Program-made: the position numbers and the translations under genes | NCBI RefSeq assembly: GCF_009923995.1 | Contig: NZ_RFSK01000038.1 | Location: 1 to 59,971 of the forward strand | Length of the DNA: 59,971 nt | DNA from: Janthinobacterium sp. | Lineage (GTDB): Bacteria > Pseudomonadota > Gammaproteobacteria > Burkholderiales > Burkholderiaceae_D | Direction of reading: 5' to 3' | Shown: positions 51,709 through 59,971 of the stretch, piece by piece | How the letters are laid out: the number at the start of each line of letters is the position of its first letter | How positions within the stretch are numbered: the stretch's first letter is position 1 | Notes under the pieces: generated by a model | What the model saw: the letters and a program-made list of their open reading frames with translations, nothing else | What the model was told of the DNA's origin: nothing | Databases searched by the model: none

Positions 51709-53591
51709 TGATGATCGTAACTACTATGAAAAAAACCGTACTCTGCAGCGCCTTGCTGGCTGCCTTTTCCCTGCCCGGCCTGGCAAGCGCCGCCCCGGCC
51801 GCCGTCACCGCCGCGCCCGCCTTCACGCAGGAGGCCGAGGAACTGGCGCGCCTGCCCGGCGGCGGCTGGCTGAGCCTGGACAAGCATGGCTTGCGCCTGT
51901 TCAATGCGGCCGGCCAGGAGCAGGACCGCATCGCCGTGCGCGCCAAGCAGCTCGACACGCGCATCGATGGCGGCAAGGTGCTGGCCGTCTTCCTGGAAGC
52001 GGATACGCAGCGCCCGCTGCCCGTCGCCGTCGACGTGCAGGCCGGCAAGCTGCTCAAGCTGGCGCCGTTTCCCGTGCCGGGCTTTTCCGTGGAAGCGTCC
52101 TGCCTGTACCGCGACGCCCAGCAGCTAGACCATCTCTTCTTGATCGGCAAGGATGGCCAGGCGGAACAGTGGGTGATGCAGGGCGAGCAGCGGCTGCTGG
52201 TGCGCAGGCTGGCCCTGCCGCCGCACGCCAAGCATTGCCGCGCCGACGATGGCGCCCGGCGCCTGCTGGTGAGCGAATCGAGCATGGGCGTGTGGGCGTA
52301 TGACGCGGAGTCCGAAGGCATGGGCCAGCGCGAGGTGGTCGCCCTGCGCAAGCCATATGGCCAGCTGGACGGCGGCGCCGGCGCCCTGGCCGTGCTGCCG
52401 GGCGGCGTGGCCGTGCTCGACGGCAAGGCGGAAAAGCTGCATCTGCTGGCGCGCCAGGATGGCAAGTGGACGGCCCGGCCGCCACAGACCGTGTCCCTGC
52501 AGGTGCGCAAGGGCGAAAGCCAGCTGGCGCTGGACAAGGATGCGCTGTTGCTGCGCGGCAAGAATGGCTGGCAGGCGCGGCCCCTGAAGTGGGCTGGCCA
52601 AGCGGAAACGCTGCCTGCTGTGGCCATCATCGCGCCGCAAGCCCAGACGGAGCCGATGGCGCGCCAGGGAGACGCGGCCGACGACCCGGCCATCTGGCTG
52701 GCCAGCGATCCGGCGGCGTCGCGCATCCTCGGCACCAACAAGAAACAGGGCTTGCTCGTCTACGACCTGCAGGGCAAGCAGACGCAGCTGCTGGAAGTGG
52801 GTCGCCTGAACAACGTCGACGTGCGCCAGCACATCCGCCTGGGCGGCGGCAAGGTCGACCTGGCCGTCGCCACGCAGCGCGACGACAACAGCATGATGTT
52901 GTTCACGATCAATGCCGAAGGCGTGGTGGCGGAAGCGGGCCGCTTCCCTACGGGGCTGAAGAGCATCTACGGCATGTGCCTGTACCAGCCGGCCGGCGGC
53001 GGCGTGGAAGCGTTCATCAACGACAAGGACGGCACCTTCCAGCACTACCGGATAGGCCTGGACGGCGACAAGTTCACGGCCAGCCTCTTGCGCAGCTTCC
53101 AGGTGGCCACGCAACCAGAAGGCTGCGTGGCCGACGATGCCAACGCCCGTTTATTTCTGGGCGAGGAAAGGCGCGGCGTGTGGACCACCTCGGCCGATGC
53201 CGCCAGGCCGGACGCCCTGTCCATGGTCTTGCCGGTGGGACCGCACCTGACGGCCGACGTGGAAGGCATGGCCATCTACCGCAAGGCCGGCAGCGCGGCC
53301 AACACGGGCTACCTGGTCGTTTCCAGCCAGGGCGACAGCAGCTACGTCGTGCTCGACGCCGCCGCGCCGTACAAGCTGCGCGGCCGCTTCAAGGTGGGAT
53401 TTAACTTGCCGGCCGGCATAGACGGCACGTCGGAGACGGATGGCCTGGACGTCACGTCCGCCAACCTGGGCGGCGCGTATGCGCAGGGCATGCTGGTAAT
53501 CCAGGACGGCTACAAGCGCCTGCCGGACGGCCCGCAGAACTTCAAGTATGTCGCATGGGAGGCGGTGGCGAAGGCCCTGCAGCTGGAGTAA
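51708..53591 (+). CDS. Secreted beta-propeller phytase, dual domain
   Basis: The start overlaps the receptor stop (TAATG at 51708); ATG 51726 (MKKTVLCSALLAAFS) gives a cleaner signal peptide (cleavage near ASA-AP). The 627-residue protein has a partial N-terminal propeller (about 35-310) and a full C-terminal beta-propeller phytase domain. This contains the Ca2+/phytate-binding parts GDAADDPAIWLA, RLNNVDVR, QRDDNSMMLF, GMCLYQPAGGGVEAFINDKDG, VADDANARLFLGEERRGVW and DVEGMAIY. It hydrolyses phytate to phosphate. Dual-domain phytases with an incomplete first propeller are known. Phosphate-starvation control is expected from the Pho box upstream of the operon. Confidence 0.92.
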   Translation: MMIVTTMKKTVLCSALLAAFSLPGLASAAPAAVTAAPAFTQEAEELARLPGGGWLSLDKHGLRLFNAAGQEQDRIAVRAKQLDTRIDGGKVLAVFLEADTQRPLPVAVDVQAGKLLKLAPFPVPGFSVEASCLYRDAQQLDHLFLIGKDGQAEQWVMQGEQRLLVRRLALPPHAKHCRADDGARRLLVSESSMGVWAYDAESEGMGQREVVALRKPYGQLDGGAGALAVLPGGVAVLDGKAEKLHLLARQDGKWTARPPQTVSLQVRKGESQLALDKDALLLRGKNGWQARPLKWAGQAETLPAVAIIAPQAQTEPMARQGDAADDPAIWLASDPAASRILGTNKKQGLLVYDLQGKQTQLLEVGRLNNVDVRQHIRLGGGKVDLAVATQRDDNSMMLFTINAEGVVAEAGRFPTGLKSIYGMCLYQPAGGGVEAFINDKDGTFQHYRIGLDGDKFTASLLRSFQVATQPEGCVADDANARLFLGEERRGVWTTSADAARPDALSMVLPVGPHLTADVEGMAIYRKAGSAANTGYLVVSSQGDSSYVVLDAAAPYKLRGRFKVGFNLPAGIDGTSETDGLDVTSANLGGAYAQGMLVIQDGYKRLPDGPQNFKYVAWEAVAKALQLE

Positions 53592-53599
53592 GCGGGAGC

Positions 53600-53636
53600 G
53601 GGCGGCAACGATGACCTGTCGTCATCAGCCCCGCCC
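53600..53636. terminator. Double-stem hairpin between convergent genes
   Basis: GGGCGG-caac-GATGAC-ctgtc-GTCATC-agcc-CCGCCC forms an inner 6-bp stem and an outer 6-bp stem with a symmetrical internal loop. It lies just after the phytase stop and before the end of the convergent small gene. Confidence 0.65.
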
Positions 53637-53665
53637 CGCCTGCCCTGGCGCGGCGGCGCGGCAGC

Positions 53666-54082
53666 CTAGGCAGCCGGCCCGCTGCGCGTCACGTCCACAT
53701 GAAACGGCAATTGCTTGCCGTCGAAATCCACCAGGCCCGAGATGGCCACGCGCCGCGCCGACAATGCCACGATGTCGAGGGCGGCGATGTCGCGGTATTG
53801 CATCATGTAGATGCCCGCTTCCTGCGCATCGTCATGCCGCCCCGGCGACCCGCCGGCCAGCGCGCCTGGCGCCAGGCGCAGGCCGTGCAGGAAAAAGACG
53901 GGCGGATACAGCGCCCACGACCACTCTCCCTCTTCCGCTTCCGTCAGGCGCATGAAGACGTCGTCATCGCCGTGGATATCGATATCCAGCTCCAGCATGC
54001 CGTCGTCCTGCGCCGCCAGGCGGATGCGCGATTTGGCCCCATCCACTGCAAAATGGGTGCCGCCGATACTGAATATGTCCAT
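53666..54082 (-). CDS. Hypothetical protein, 138 residues
   Basis: A cytosolic beta-rich protein starting MDIFSIGGTHFAVDGAKSRI, with acidic patches (DIDIHGDDDVFMRLTEAEEGEW) and a beta strand end (RRVAISGLVDFDGKQLPFHVDV). It converges on the phytase operon. The repeated strands suggest a small beta-sandwich. No family was recognised. Confidence 0.6.
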   Translation of the reverse strand: MDIFSIGGTHFAVDGAKSRIRLAAQDDGMLELDIDIHGDDDVFMRLTEAEEGEWSWALYPPVFFLHGLRLAPGALAGGSPGRHDDAQEAGIYMMQYRDIAALDIVALSARRVAISGLVDFDGKQLPFHVDVTRSGPAA

Positions 54083-54174
54083 GCCCTGCTTCTCCTCGTT
54101 GAGCCACGCCAGCGGCGATCATAGCAAACCCGGCCGCCCCGCCATGGCGCGGCCGGGCCGGGGCCGTGCTGGCC

Positions 54175-57099
54175 TCAATAGGGCCAGGCGGGCATGCCGC
54201 TCTCCACGTCCAGCCACTTGCCCGCCGCAAGCTGGTTGTGCTTGCCTTTCGGCAACGCGTAGTAGCTGCGCGGCGCCAGCGGCAAGCCCAGGTCGGCCAC
54301 CGAATTGAGCGCATCGGCGCTCGGCGCGATGCCGTACATCCAGAACAGCTTGCGCATATCGCGGCCGATGATCTTCGAGCTCAGCACGTACAGCAAGTCG
54401 TGGTTGCTGATGCTGTTCGTGGCATAGCGCCCCATGCCGTAGCGGGCGGCCGTGGCGGCGCTGAAATCCTTGGCCACGAGGCGGTCGCCCTTGGTCAGCA
54501 GGCTGAAGTAGTCCAGGGTGGACGGCATGGTGGGCGCGGCCAGGCCGCTGCGGTAGCGGGTGAACTGGAAGGCCAGCTGGAAGTGCACGGCGCGCATGAC
54601 GTCCTGCCCGCTGTCCGTCCACACGCGCTTTTGCATGTCGGCCACCAGCGCATCGTCCGCCAGTCCCGTGGCGCGGTTGGCCGCCACGGCCGCGTACAGG
54701 CCCGGATGGTCGAGCGGATGCCCGCTGCTGATCTCCAGGCCGGCCAGGTCGTACACGCGCAGCGCCGTGGCGCTGGCCAGGATGTTGTTGTCGCACTCCA
54801 CGCCGCAGCCATGCGTGCCGTCGGGCATGATGCGCATGACGCGCTGCACCGTGTTGTGTCCCATTTCATGGGCATAGCCCCAGCCCAGGTCAATGCCCGC
54901 CGCGCCATCGATCGGGTTGCCCGAACACAGGAAGCCGCAGGTGGCGATCCAGCCGACGAAGTGCTGCACCAGCGGCTGCTTGTGCACGCTGCCGTCGCAG
55001 GTCCACGCAAAGCTGCCGCACAGGCTGCTGACGGTGGCCGTCATGCCGGCATCGTTGTAGCCGTTGGCGATATGGTTGCTCATGAAGAGGCCATCGCGGA
55101 TGGACTGGTTGGCGTAGGCCTCCGGCGCCGTGTCGCCGATCACCTTTTGCGCAAACTTGATGACTTGCTGGATCTCGCCGCCAGACACCTTCGTCGTCTG
55201 CCAGCCGAACGTGCCCGCCTTCAGGGCCGCCGATGCCAGCGCCACGTCGCTGCTGCTCATGCTGCGCGTGTAGTCGAAGTGCGCATAGCGCACCGCGCCC
55301 TTGATGCGCAGCCTGACCACCGTGTCGGCCGTCGCGCCGCTGTAGCTGAGCATCAGCGGGCCGCCGTTCGGCGTGACGAATGCGCGGATGCCGCTGCCCA
55401 GGGGCACGGTAAACGATTGCGGCTGCAGCGGGCGCGCATAGGTGTTGGCCGCGTCCGTGAGCGGATTGCCCCAGCTGCGCAGGTAGCTGGTCTGGATGCC
55501 CAGGCTGGCCGCGCCGGCGCTTTCGAGCACTTCGACCTGCACGCCCCTGGCCGGCACGGCGCCGCGGCCGATCAGGGTGATGCCGCTCGTCTGCGGCAGG
55601 GTCACCTGGATCTCTTCCCAGTCGCTGCCCGGCACCAGCGTCAAGGCCGTGGCCGGCATGTAGTCGCCCTGCCCGCCCGTCGCCGCCGTGGTGGCGCCGC
55701 GCGCGAACCACAGGAAGGCGTCGCTCGCATAGGTGCACAGGAAGGGCACGGCGGCGCTGCGGCTGATATTGCCGTACGTAATCGCGCTGCGCTGCGTATC
55801 GGCCCACAGCACCAGCAGGCGGTGCAGCAGGTAGTTGCCGTCGCCGGCAAAGATGTTGACGCCCGCGCCATTGATGGCCGCCAGTTCGTTCAGCATGGTC
55901 TTGAAGGGGGCGGCGGGCGTGCTGTCGCTGCTCAAATCCAGCGACAAGGTGGCTTGCCGCAGCAGGCCCAGGGAACTCACGAGGGCGCCCAGCTTGTCGG
56001 ACGCCGCCAGCGACTGCGCCACCGTGCGGCTGGCCGAGACCGACACGCCGCTGGTGGCCGCATAGTAATTGCCCGGATAGCCGCCCAGGGTCATGCCCAT
56101 GGCCGCCAGCACCTGGATGCCGCCCGCCGATTGCGTCCAGTTCGGGTGCATATAGATGACGGCCTTGCCGGCGGCCAGGTATTTCTGCACCAGCGCGGTC
56201 AAGCCCGCGCTGGCCGGCACGCTGCCGCCAAAGACGATGAGGTCGGCATTCACCCAGCACGTGTTGCTGCTGTCGGCGATAGCGCAATCGACGGCCGCCG
56301 GCGTTCTGCCCGTGCGCGTGATGAAGTTCTTCACGGAGGACGCCGTGTAGCCGGCGCTGGCATACCGGATCGTAGCCGGCAGGCTGCCGCTGCCCGACCC
56401 CGTCATCAGCCACGTGAAGGCGCGCAGGAACTGGGGATAGTGCTGCTGTTCCTTGCTCGTGCCCGCCATCCACTGCAGCACGTCGGCGCCATACGCCATG
56501 CCGCGCCCGGCGCCGTCATGGCTCAGTGCCGCGATGCCGGCGCCGCTGTCCGACACGATGTACGGCGTCGCCGTCGTCGACGCCAGCACGCCGATGATGG
56601 CGCTGGTGCTGGTGCCGACGTTCAGCGCCAGGCTGAGGCCCTCGCCGCCAGTGCCGTAGATGGAGCGCAGCGCTTCCTGGTGGCCCGCGTTCTTGCGGCC
56701 CGCCTCGGCGATGGCCTGCTCCAGCAGGCTGGCGGCATCCGCGCCTTGCAGGCCGGCCGGATCGCCGCTGGCCAGGGCGGCGCCGATGCGCAGGGCCGCG
56801 GCATTGCCAGTCGCGTCGCCGCCCGTGCCCGTGCCGCCCGTGCCGCCGCCGTTATCGCTGCCGGTGCCCGTATCGCTGCCGCCCGTGCCGCCACTGCCTG
56901 CGCCGCCGGTGCCGCCGGCACTGTCCCCGCCGCCATTGCCCGGGAGCGTCGCATTGCCGCCCCCGCTGCCGGCGCCGCCGCCGCCGCTGCCAACACTGCC
57001 GCCATTGGTCGCGCCGCCGTCGGACGTGCCACCGCCGCCGCAAGCGGCGAGCGCGGACAGCATGGCCAAGACCATGACTGGCCTGAGAATTTGTTTCAT
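54175..57099 (-). CDS. ImpA-like secreted metalloprotease lipoprotein
   Basis: With the ATG at 57099 the product has 974 residues. The signal peptide ends in a lipobox (L-A-A-C), so the protein should be a lipoprotein. About 80 residues of Gly/Ser/Thr/Asn linker follow. The body resembles Pseudomonas ImpA (immunomodulating mucin-type metalloprotease): zinc site HEMGH (His744-Glu745-Met-Gly-His748) within GWGYAHEMGHNTVQR, plus a separate ligand-binding N-terminal part and a C-terminal region ending LAAGKWLDVESGMPAWPY. Such enzymes cut O-glycosylated proteins. It is a single gene; the Gly-rich linker is an unusual feature. Confidence 0.82.
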   Translation of the reverse strand: MKQILRPVMVLAMLSALAACGGGGTSDGGATNGGSVGSGGGGAGSGGGNATLPGNGGGDSAGGTGGAGSGGTGGSDTGTGSDNGGGTGGTGTGGDATGNAAALRIGAALASGDPAGLQGADAASLLEQAIAEAGRKNAGHQEALRSIYGTGGEGLSLALNVGTSTSAIIGVLASTTATPYIVSDSGAGIAALSHDGAGRGMAYGADVLQWMAGTSKEQQHYPQFLRAFTWLMTGSGSGSLPATIRYASAGYTASSVKNFITRTGRTPAAVDCAIADSSNTCWVNADLIVFGGSVPASAGLTALVQKYLAAGKAVIYMHPNWTQSAGGIQVLAAMGMTLGGYPGNYYAATSGVSVSASRTVAQSLAASDKLGALVSSLGLLRQATLSLDLSSDSTPAAPFKTMLNELAAINGAGVNIFAGDGNYLLHRLLVLWADTQRSAITYGNISRSAAVPFLCTYASDAFLWFARGATTAATGGQGDYMPATALTLVPGSDWEEIQVTLPQTSGITLIGRGAVPARGVQVEVLESAGAASLGIQTSYLRSWGNPLTDAANTYARPLQPQSFTVPLGSGIRAFVTPNGGPLMLSYSGATADTVVRLRIKGAVRYAHFDYTRSMSSSDVALASAALKAGTFGWQTTKVSGGEIQQVIKFAQKVIGDTAPEAYANQSIRDGLFMSNHIANGYNDAGMTATVSSLCGSFAWTCDGSVHKQPLVQHFVGWIATCGFLCSGNPIDGAAGIDLGWGYAHEMGHNTVQRVMRIMPDGTHGCGVECDNNILASATALRVYDLAGLEISSGHPLDHPGLYAAVAANRATGLADDALVADMQKRVWTDSGQDVMRAVHFQLAFQFTRYRSGLAAPTMPSTLDYFSLLTKGDRLVAKDFSAATAARYGMGRYATNSISNHDLLYVLSSKIIGRDMRKLFWMYGIAPSADALNSVADLGLPLAPRSYYALPKGKHNQLAAGKWLDVESGMPAWPY

Positions 57100-57370
57100 T
57101 GAGTCTTCCCGAATGGATGCTTGAACCGGCGATGGACAGGCAGGTCGCTGACCTACGATGCTGCCCATGCCGGCTGCATGGATTTATTGGTTTTTTATCG
57201 TTTCAGAACAAGGCATGGCAGCGTGGAGCATGTGACGCTTTTGCAGGACAGCGCCCCTTCCCATTCCGCCGTTCAGGCAGCGATGGCATAAAAATCATCT
57301 TGCTTGCCATATTTTCCATTGCACTTGACAATCCAGGAGCGTGCACACCCCGCCCATATTGCCGCGCGCA

Positions 57371-57400
57371 TCATTATCAAGAAAGATAATCAGATAATGA
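57371..57400. repeat. GATAAT repeats forming an inverted repeat
   Basis: TCATTATC (57371-57378) and GATAATGA (57393-57400) are exact inverted repeats, with a second GATAAT between (57385-57390). The hexamer array resembles an extended Fur site, but no iron gene is nearby. Confidence 0.4.
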
Positions 57401-57833
57401 ATACGCAATAAAATATGGACTATGGAAATCATTGTACAAATTGCCTTATTTTTCTATTTTCTCATATTCTTCTTCTGCCAGTCCAATAAAAAAACGTCGC
57501 GTGCGCGGGCCGGCCATTTGACGGGAAAGGCAATCACGCAGGGGTGCGGCGGAAATAGGCATTTCTCATTATTAAAAACATCAAGCAAATGGCAAATAAA
57601 TACGGGAATTAATAAAATGGCTCGTGATCTTGCCTGAAATACAGCGATTTACGCCTGGCCCGACAAACTGTCACGCCTGCTGCGGCCGGTCCTGCGCCTC
57701 GTGCGCGCCTGCCGCCAGGGCCAGGGAGCGGACAAATCCGCCGCGTCCCATCACGTTTCTCGCCTGCGCCGCAATAAATCTGCGCCGTCAATCAATTTTC
57801 CTGACCCCGCATGATATTTTCAAAATATAAACA

Positions 57834-57842
57834 TGCTATACT
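57834..57842 (+). promoter_or_regulatory. Extended -10 promoter before the S41 peptidase
   Basis: TGCTATACT is an extended -10 (TG-N-TATACT), with the likely transcription start near 57849, about 73 bases before the ATG at 57922. No good -35 is present, as is common with extended -10 promoters. Confidence 0.55.
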
Positions 57843-57921
57843 TTTTGGATAATACCGGCTGCCGTCATCCGGCCCGCATCAGGCATTGCATAATGCTGCG
57901 CCATTTCCTTATATCCGTCCG

Positions 57922-59421
57922 ATGAAAAAGAATATCTGCTGCCTTTTTATTCTCAGCACCGCGTGCGCCTTTTTAAATGCGGCAGAAACACCGGATAAGG
58001 CCGCGCCACCGGAAAATCCCGCGCTGCGCTGGCAAGCCATGGCGCGCAGCGACCTGGCGGCCGTGCAGGCGCTCGTTCTTTCCACGCATCCGGGCAGTAT
58101 CGACGACGGCAATCCCGCCTTTCGCGACTGGATGACGACGGGCTATCAGCAGGCGCTGGCATTAATTCCCAAGGTCGTCACGTACGATACGGCAATGTCC
58201 GCCGTGCGTTTCTATGTCACTGGCTTTCTGGATGGCCATTTTGCCTATTCCGATAATGCGCGTCGCCGCGATTACCCCATCCTGATTAACGGCTGGCGGC
58301 TGCGCAAGGAAAAAGGACACTATGTGGTGACCGCCGTCGCCAAGGAATGGGCAAGCCCCCTGCCGCAACAAGGCGCCAGGCTCATTGAATGCGACGGGCG
58401 CGCCCCCGCACTGCTCATCAAGGAATTTGTCGCGCCGTATGTGGACCGGCGTGATTTTCCCGCCGTCACGGACAGCCTGGCCGGCGGGTTGATGACACTC
58501 CCGCTGGCGGGCGAGGAGTTGAAACGATGCCGCTTTGAAGCGCCGGATGGCAAGATCACGGACCTGGACATCCGTTATACAGCCGTCAATTCCAGGCAGT
58601 ACTTCCAGATCATCATGCAGAACAGGGAACAGCGACGGCGCGTCAATGAATTTACCCTCGACAATGGCGTCCTGTGGATACGCGCCGCCAATTTCAATGT
58701 GAACGAGGATGGCGCGGAGGCGCTGGCATCGATGCTGACGGCGCTGTCGGCGACCAGGGACGTGCGGCAAATCATTTTCGATAGCCGGGGCAATGCGGGC
58801 GGCGACAGCGGCGTAGGAGATCGCCTCTTCGAGGCGGCGACGGGCGGGCTGGAATTCGACAGGAGCGACATGGCGGCCTTGCCCCGCACCTATGCGCAGT
58901 GGCGCGTTTCCGATACCGCCATCGCGACGGCCGAGCGCACGCAGGCGCATCTCGTGCGCCTCTATGGCGCCGAAAGCACGCAGGCACAGGAGGCGGCAGA
59001 GCGTCTTGCCGCATTCAGATCGGCACGGGCGGCAGGACAGCCATGGGTGGAGCAGGAAGGCGGCCAGCGCCTGACGCGCGAGGATATCGCCCGGCGCCAC
59101 GGCCGCCTGCGCCGCTTCCAGGGCGGCATCGCCCTGATTACCGATTCGAATTGCGTCAGTGCCTGCCTGGATTTTGCCGACCTTGTTCTCCAGGTGCCCG
59201 GCGCCGTCCACCTGGGCCAGACCACCAGCGGCGACGCCGTGTATATCGACGTCGGCTACGCAGAATTGCCCAGCAAGAATCTGCTCTTCCTGCCGCTGAA
59301 AGTGTGGCGTAACCGACTGCGCGGAAACAACGAAGCCCTCGTGCCCGACATCGTCCTCGACGTCGACATGGACGATGACGCGGCCGTGCAAGCCGCTGCC
59401 AGGGCGGCATTGAGGCTTTAG
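57922..59421 (+). CDS. Secreted S41 family peptidase (tail-specific protease-like)
   Basis: The ATG at 57922 (MKKNICCLFILSTACAFL) gives a signal peptide and a 499-residue product. The C-terminal half carries the S41 core: the IIFDSRGNAGGDS strand and the nucleophile region GGIALITDSNCVSACLDFADL with Ser413, followed by VHLGQTTSGDAVY. The N-terminal half (about 30-240) is a helical or PDZ-poor substrate domain. The usual downstream Lys of Ser-Lys dyads is not obvious; a Ser-His-Glu type site as in other S41 members is possible. Its long plus-strand frame overlaps an unlikely minus frame. Confidence 0.85.
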   Translation: MKKNICCLFILSTACAFLNAAETPDKAAPPENPALRWQAMARSDLAAVQALVLSTHPGSIDDGNPAFRDWMTTGYQQALALIPKVVTYDTAMSAVRFYVTGFLDGHFAYSDNARRRDYPILINGWRLRKEKGHYVVTAVAKEWASPLPQQGARLIECDGRAPALLIKEFVAPYVDRRDFPAVTDSLAGGLMTLPLAGEELKRCRFEAPDGKITDLDIRYTAVNSRQYFQIIMQNREQRRRVNEFTLDNGVLWIRAANFNVNEDGAEALASMLTALSATRDVRQIIFDSRGNAGGDSGVGDRLFEAATGGLEFDRSDMAALPRTYAQWRVSDTAIATAERTQAHLVRLYGAESTQAQEAAERLAAFRSARAAGQPWVEQEGGQRLTREDIARRHGRLRRFQGGIALITDSNCVSACLDFADLVLQVPGAVHLGQTTSGDAVYIDVGYAELPSKNLLFLPLKVWRNRLRGNNEALVPDIVLDVDMDDDAAVQAAARAALRL

Positions 59422-59971
59422 CAGCGGGTCGATGCAGAAAGAAATGCCGGCGAGCCGGCATCCCTTGCACATCCCCCCTCTTGACGCCCGCTCCATCGAT
59501 AAGACCTCAAGGCCTGGAGAAATCTTGCCTGGAATACCCGGTTTAATCCACGTCGCCAGTCCCGTGCCGGCATCCACACGGAAAATGAGGCGCTGGTCCA
59601 CTCGTCGATGCGGTGCACCACTTCCGGATGACCATACCTGTCGAAGCCATGGCGGACGGAAGGAACAGGCCGGCCAGGCAGCGTACCCCCTATCGGCGCG
59701 CGACGGTGGTACCTTGCGCTCCAGATTTCCCCGACTTGCCAATCTGCCAGCGCCCGAAGGGCCTGTTCCTGCTGGCCCATCTCCACGCTGAAGAACGCCA
59801 CCGGCCCCTGCGTGGCGGCTTCCAGCGCGATTTGCAACGCCAGCGAGGACTTCCCGGCCCCCGGTCGGGCGGCCAAGACGATCAACGCGCCCGGATGGAG
59901 GCCACGGGTGTAGTAATCCAGGTCCGACAAGCCCGTTGACAGCCCCGTGACGGGCTTTTTCGTATCGAGGA
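59418..59971 (-). pseudogene. Partial DnaB-like replicative helicase gene (runs off the window)
   Basis: The frame enters from beyond the window end. It encodes VTGLSTGLSDLDYYTRGLHPG and the Walker A motif AARPGAGKSS (P-loop), then SLALQIALEAATQGPVAFFSVEMGQQEQALRALA, as in the C-terminal ATPase domain of DnaB. After about residue 95 the match stops and the frame continues to a stop at 59418-59420 with unrelated, Arg-rich sequence. Walker B and the DnaB motif region (VDYLQL) are missing, so the gene is either truncated by a rearrangement or part of a larger decayed element. Confidence 0.55.

Larger units (their letters stand above)
57100..57921. other. 822-bp AT-rich non-coding region
   Basis: This is the longest gene-free stretch. 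It is AT-rich around 57380-57640 and 57770-57850, unlike the rest of the window. A 71-codon frame at 57422-57637 has no ribosome binding site and is not believed. It contains GATAAT repeats (57371-57400) and a strong promoter element near 57837 (listed separately). Confidence 0.5.

Noticed and set aside
57422..57637. 71-codon plus-strand open frame in AT-rich DNA
   Set aside because: No ribosome binding site; hydrophobic stretch is simply due to AT-rich codons; no family resemblance.
58162..59742. 526-codon minus-strand frame opposite the S41 peptidase
   Set aside because: It mirrors the codon pattern of the plus-strand gene, is His/Arg/Gly-rich, and has no domain; the S41 motifs on the plus strand decide.
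59929..59962. Terminator-like hairpin AAGCCCGT/ACGGGCTT followed by T
   Set aside because: It falls inside the DnaB-like coding frame and encodes a conserved VTGLSTGLSDLD segment, so it is probably chance.

Overview
The window is about 60 kb of high-GC chromosomal DNA from a betaproteobacterium. The codon use, the NadC/NadA, UppP, MntP, QueD/QueE and DUF3334 sequences, and the Phc-type quorum-sensing operon point to the order Burkholderiales, most likely family Oxalobacteraceae (Janthinobacterium, Duganella or Massilia). This placement is judged by eye, without a database search.

Layout. 1-5.7 kb, all on the minus strand: the end of a TIGR03118-type lipoprotein gene, a periplasmic solute-binding protein, nadC-nadA (NAD synthesis) and the ABC-F ATPase ybiT. 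5.7-8 kb is a scar: a small lipoprotein gene frameshifted at a T run and cut by a fragment of an IS4/IS50-type transposase, then an orphan RHS C-terminal tip whose toxin end is frameshifted at a run of eight G, and its likely immunity gene. 8-18 kb holds mostly unrecognised envelope proteins, a lipoprotein plus zinc phospholipase C-like pair, an acetyltransferase behind a LexA box, and DUF3334. 18-27 kb: a secreted esterase, uppP, mntP, small proteins (one behind a perfect FNR/ANR box), an SRAP (HMCES/YedK) protein, a DUF418 membrane protein, an LD-carboxypeptidase and an alpha/beta hydrolase. 26-29.8 kb is a heme-uptake locus: a Fur box, a TonB-dependent heme receptor, an internal terminator and a HemS-like protein that carries a signal peptide. 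29.9-31.5 kb is tadA-queD-queE (tRNA modification). 31.8-41.8 kb: a NarL-type histidine kinase, a PAS-GGDEF cyclase, an M16 protease, an OsmC-YcaO fusion, a secreted nuclease, an SRPBCC protein and a double TonB_C protein.

The main system is at 41.8-46.6 kb on the minus strand. Four tightly coupled genes encode a SAM-dependent methyltransferase, a six-helix membrane histidine kinase, a receiver-plus-kinase hybrid and a second receiver protein. Content, order and overlaps match the phcBSRQ quorum-sensing operon of Ralstonia (3-hydroxy fatty acid methyl ester signal). Upstream lie an AraC regulator and a membrane protein with a degenerate GGDEF domain.

48.9-53.6 kb is a phosphate-scavenging operon: a textbook PhoB box spaced 10 bp from a -10 element, a TonB-dependent receptor and a beta-propeller phytase. 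53.7-60 kb: a small protein, a large ImpA-like metalloprotease lipoprotein, about 800 bp of AT-rich non-coding DNA, an S41 peptidase, and part of a DnaB-like helicase gene running off the window.

Four stress-regulator sites were read directly from the sequence (LexA, FNR/ANR, Fur, PhoB), each placed sensibly before a gene. No tRNA, rRNA, CRISPR array or complete insertion sequence was seen.
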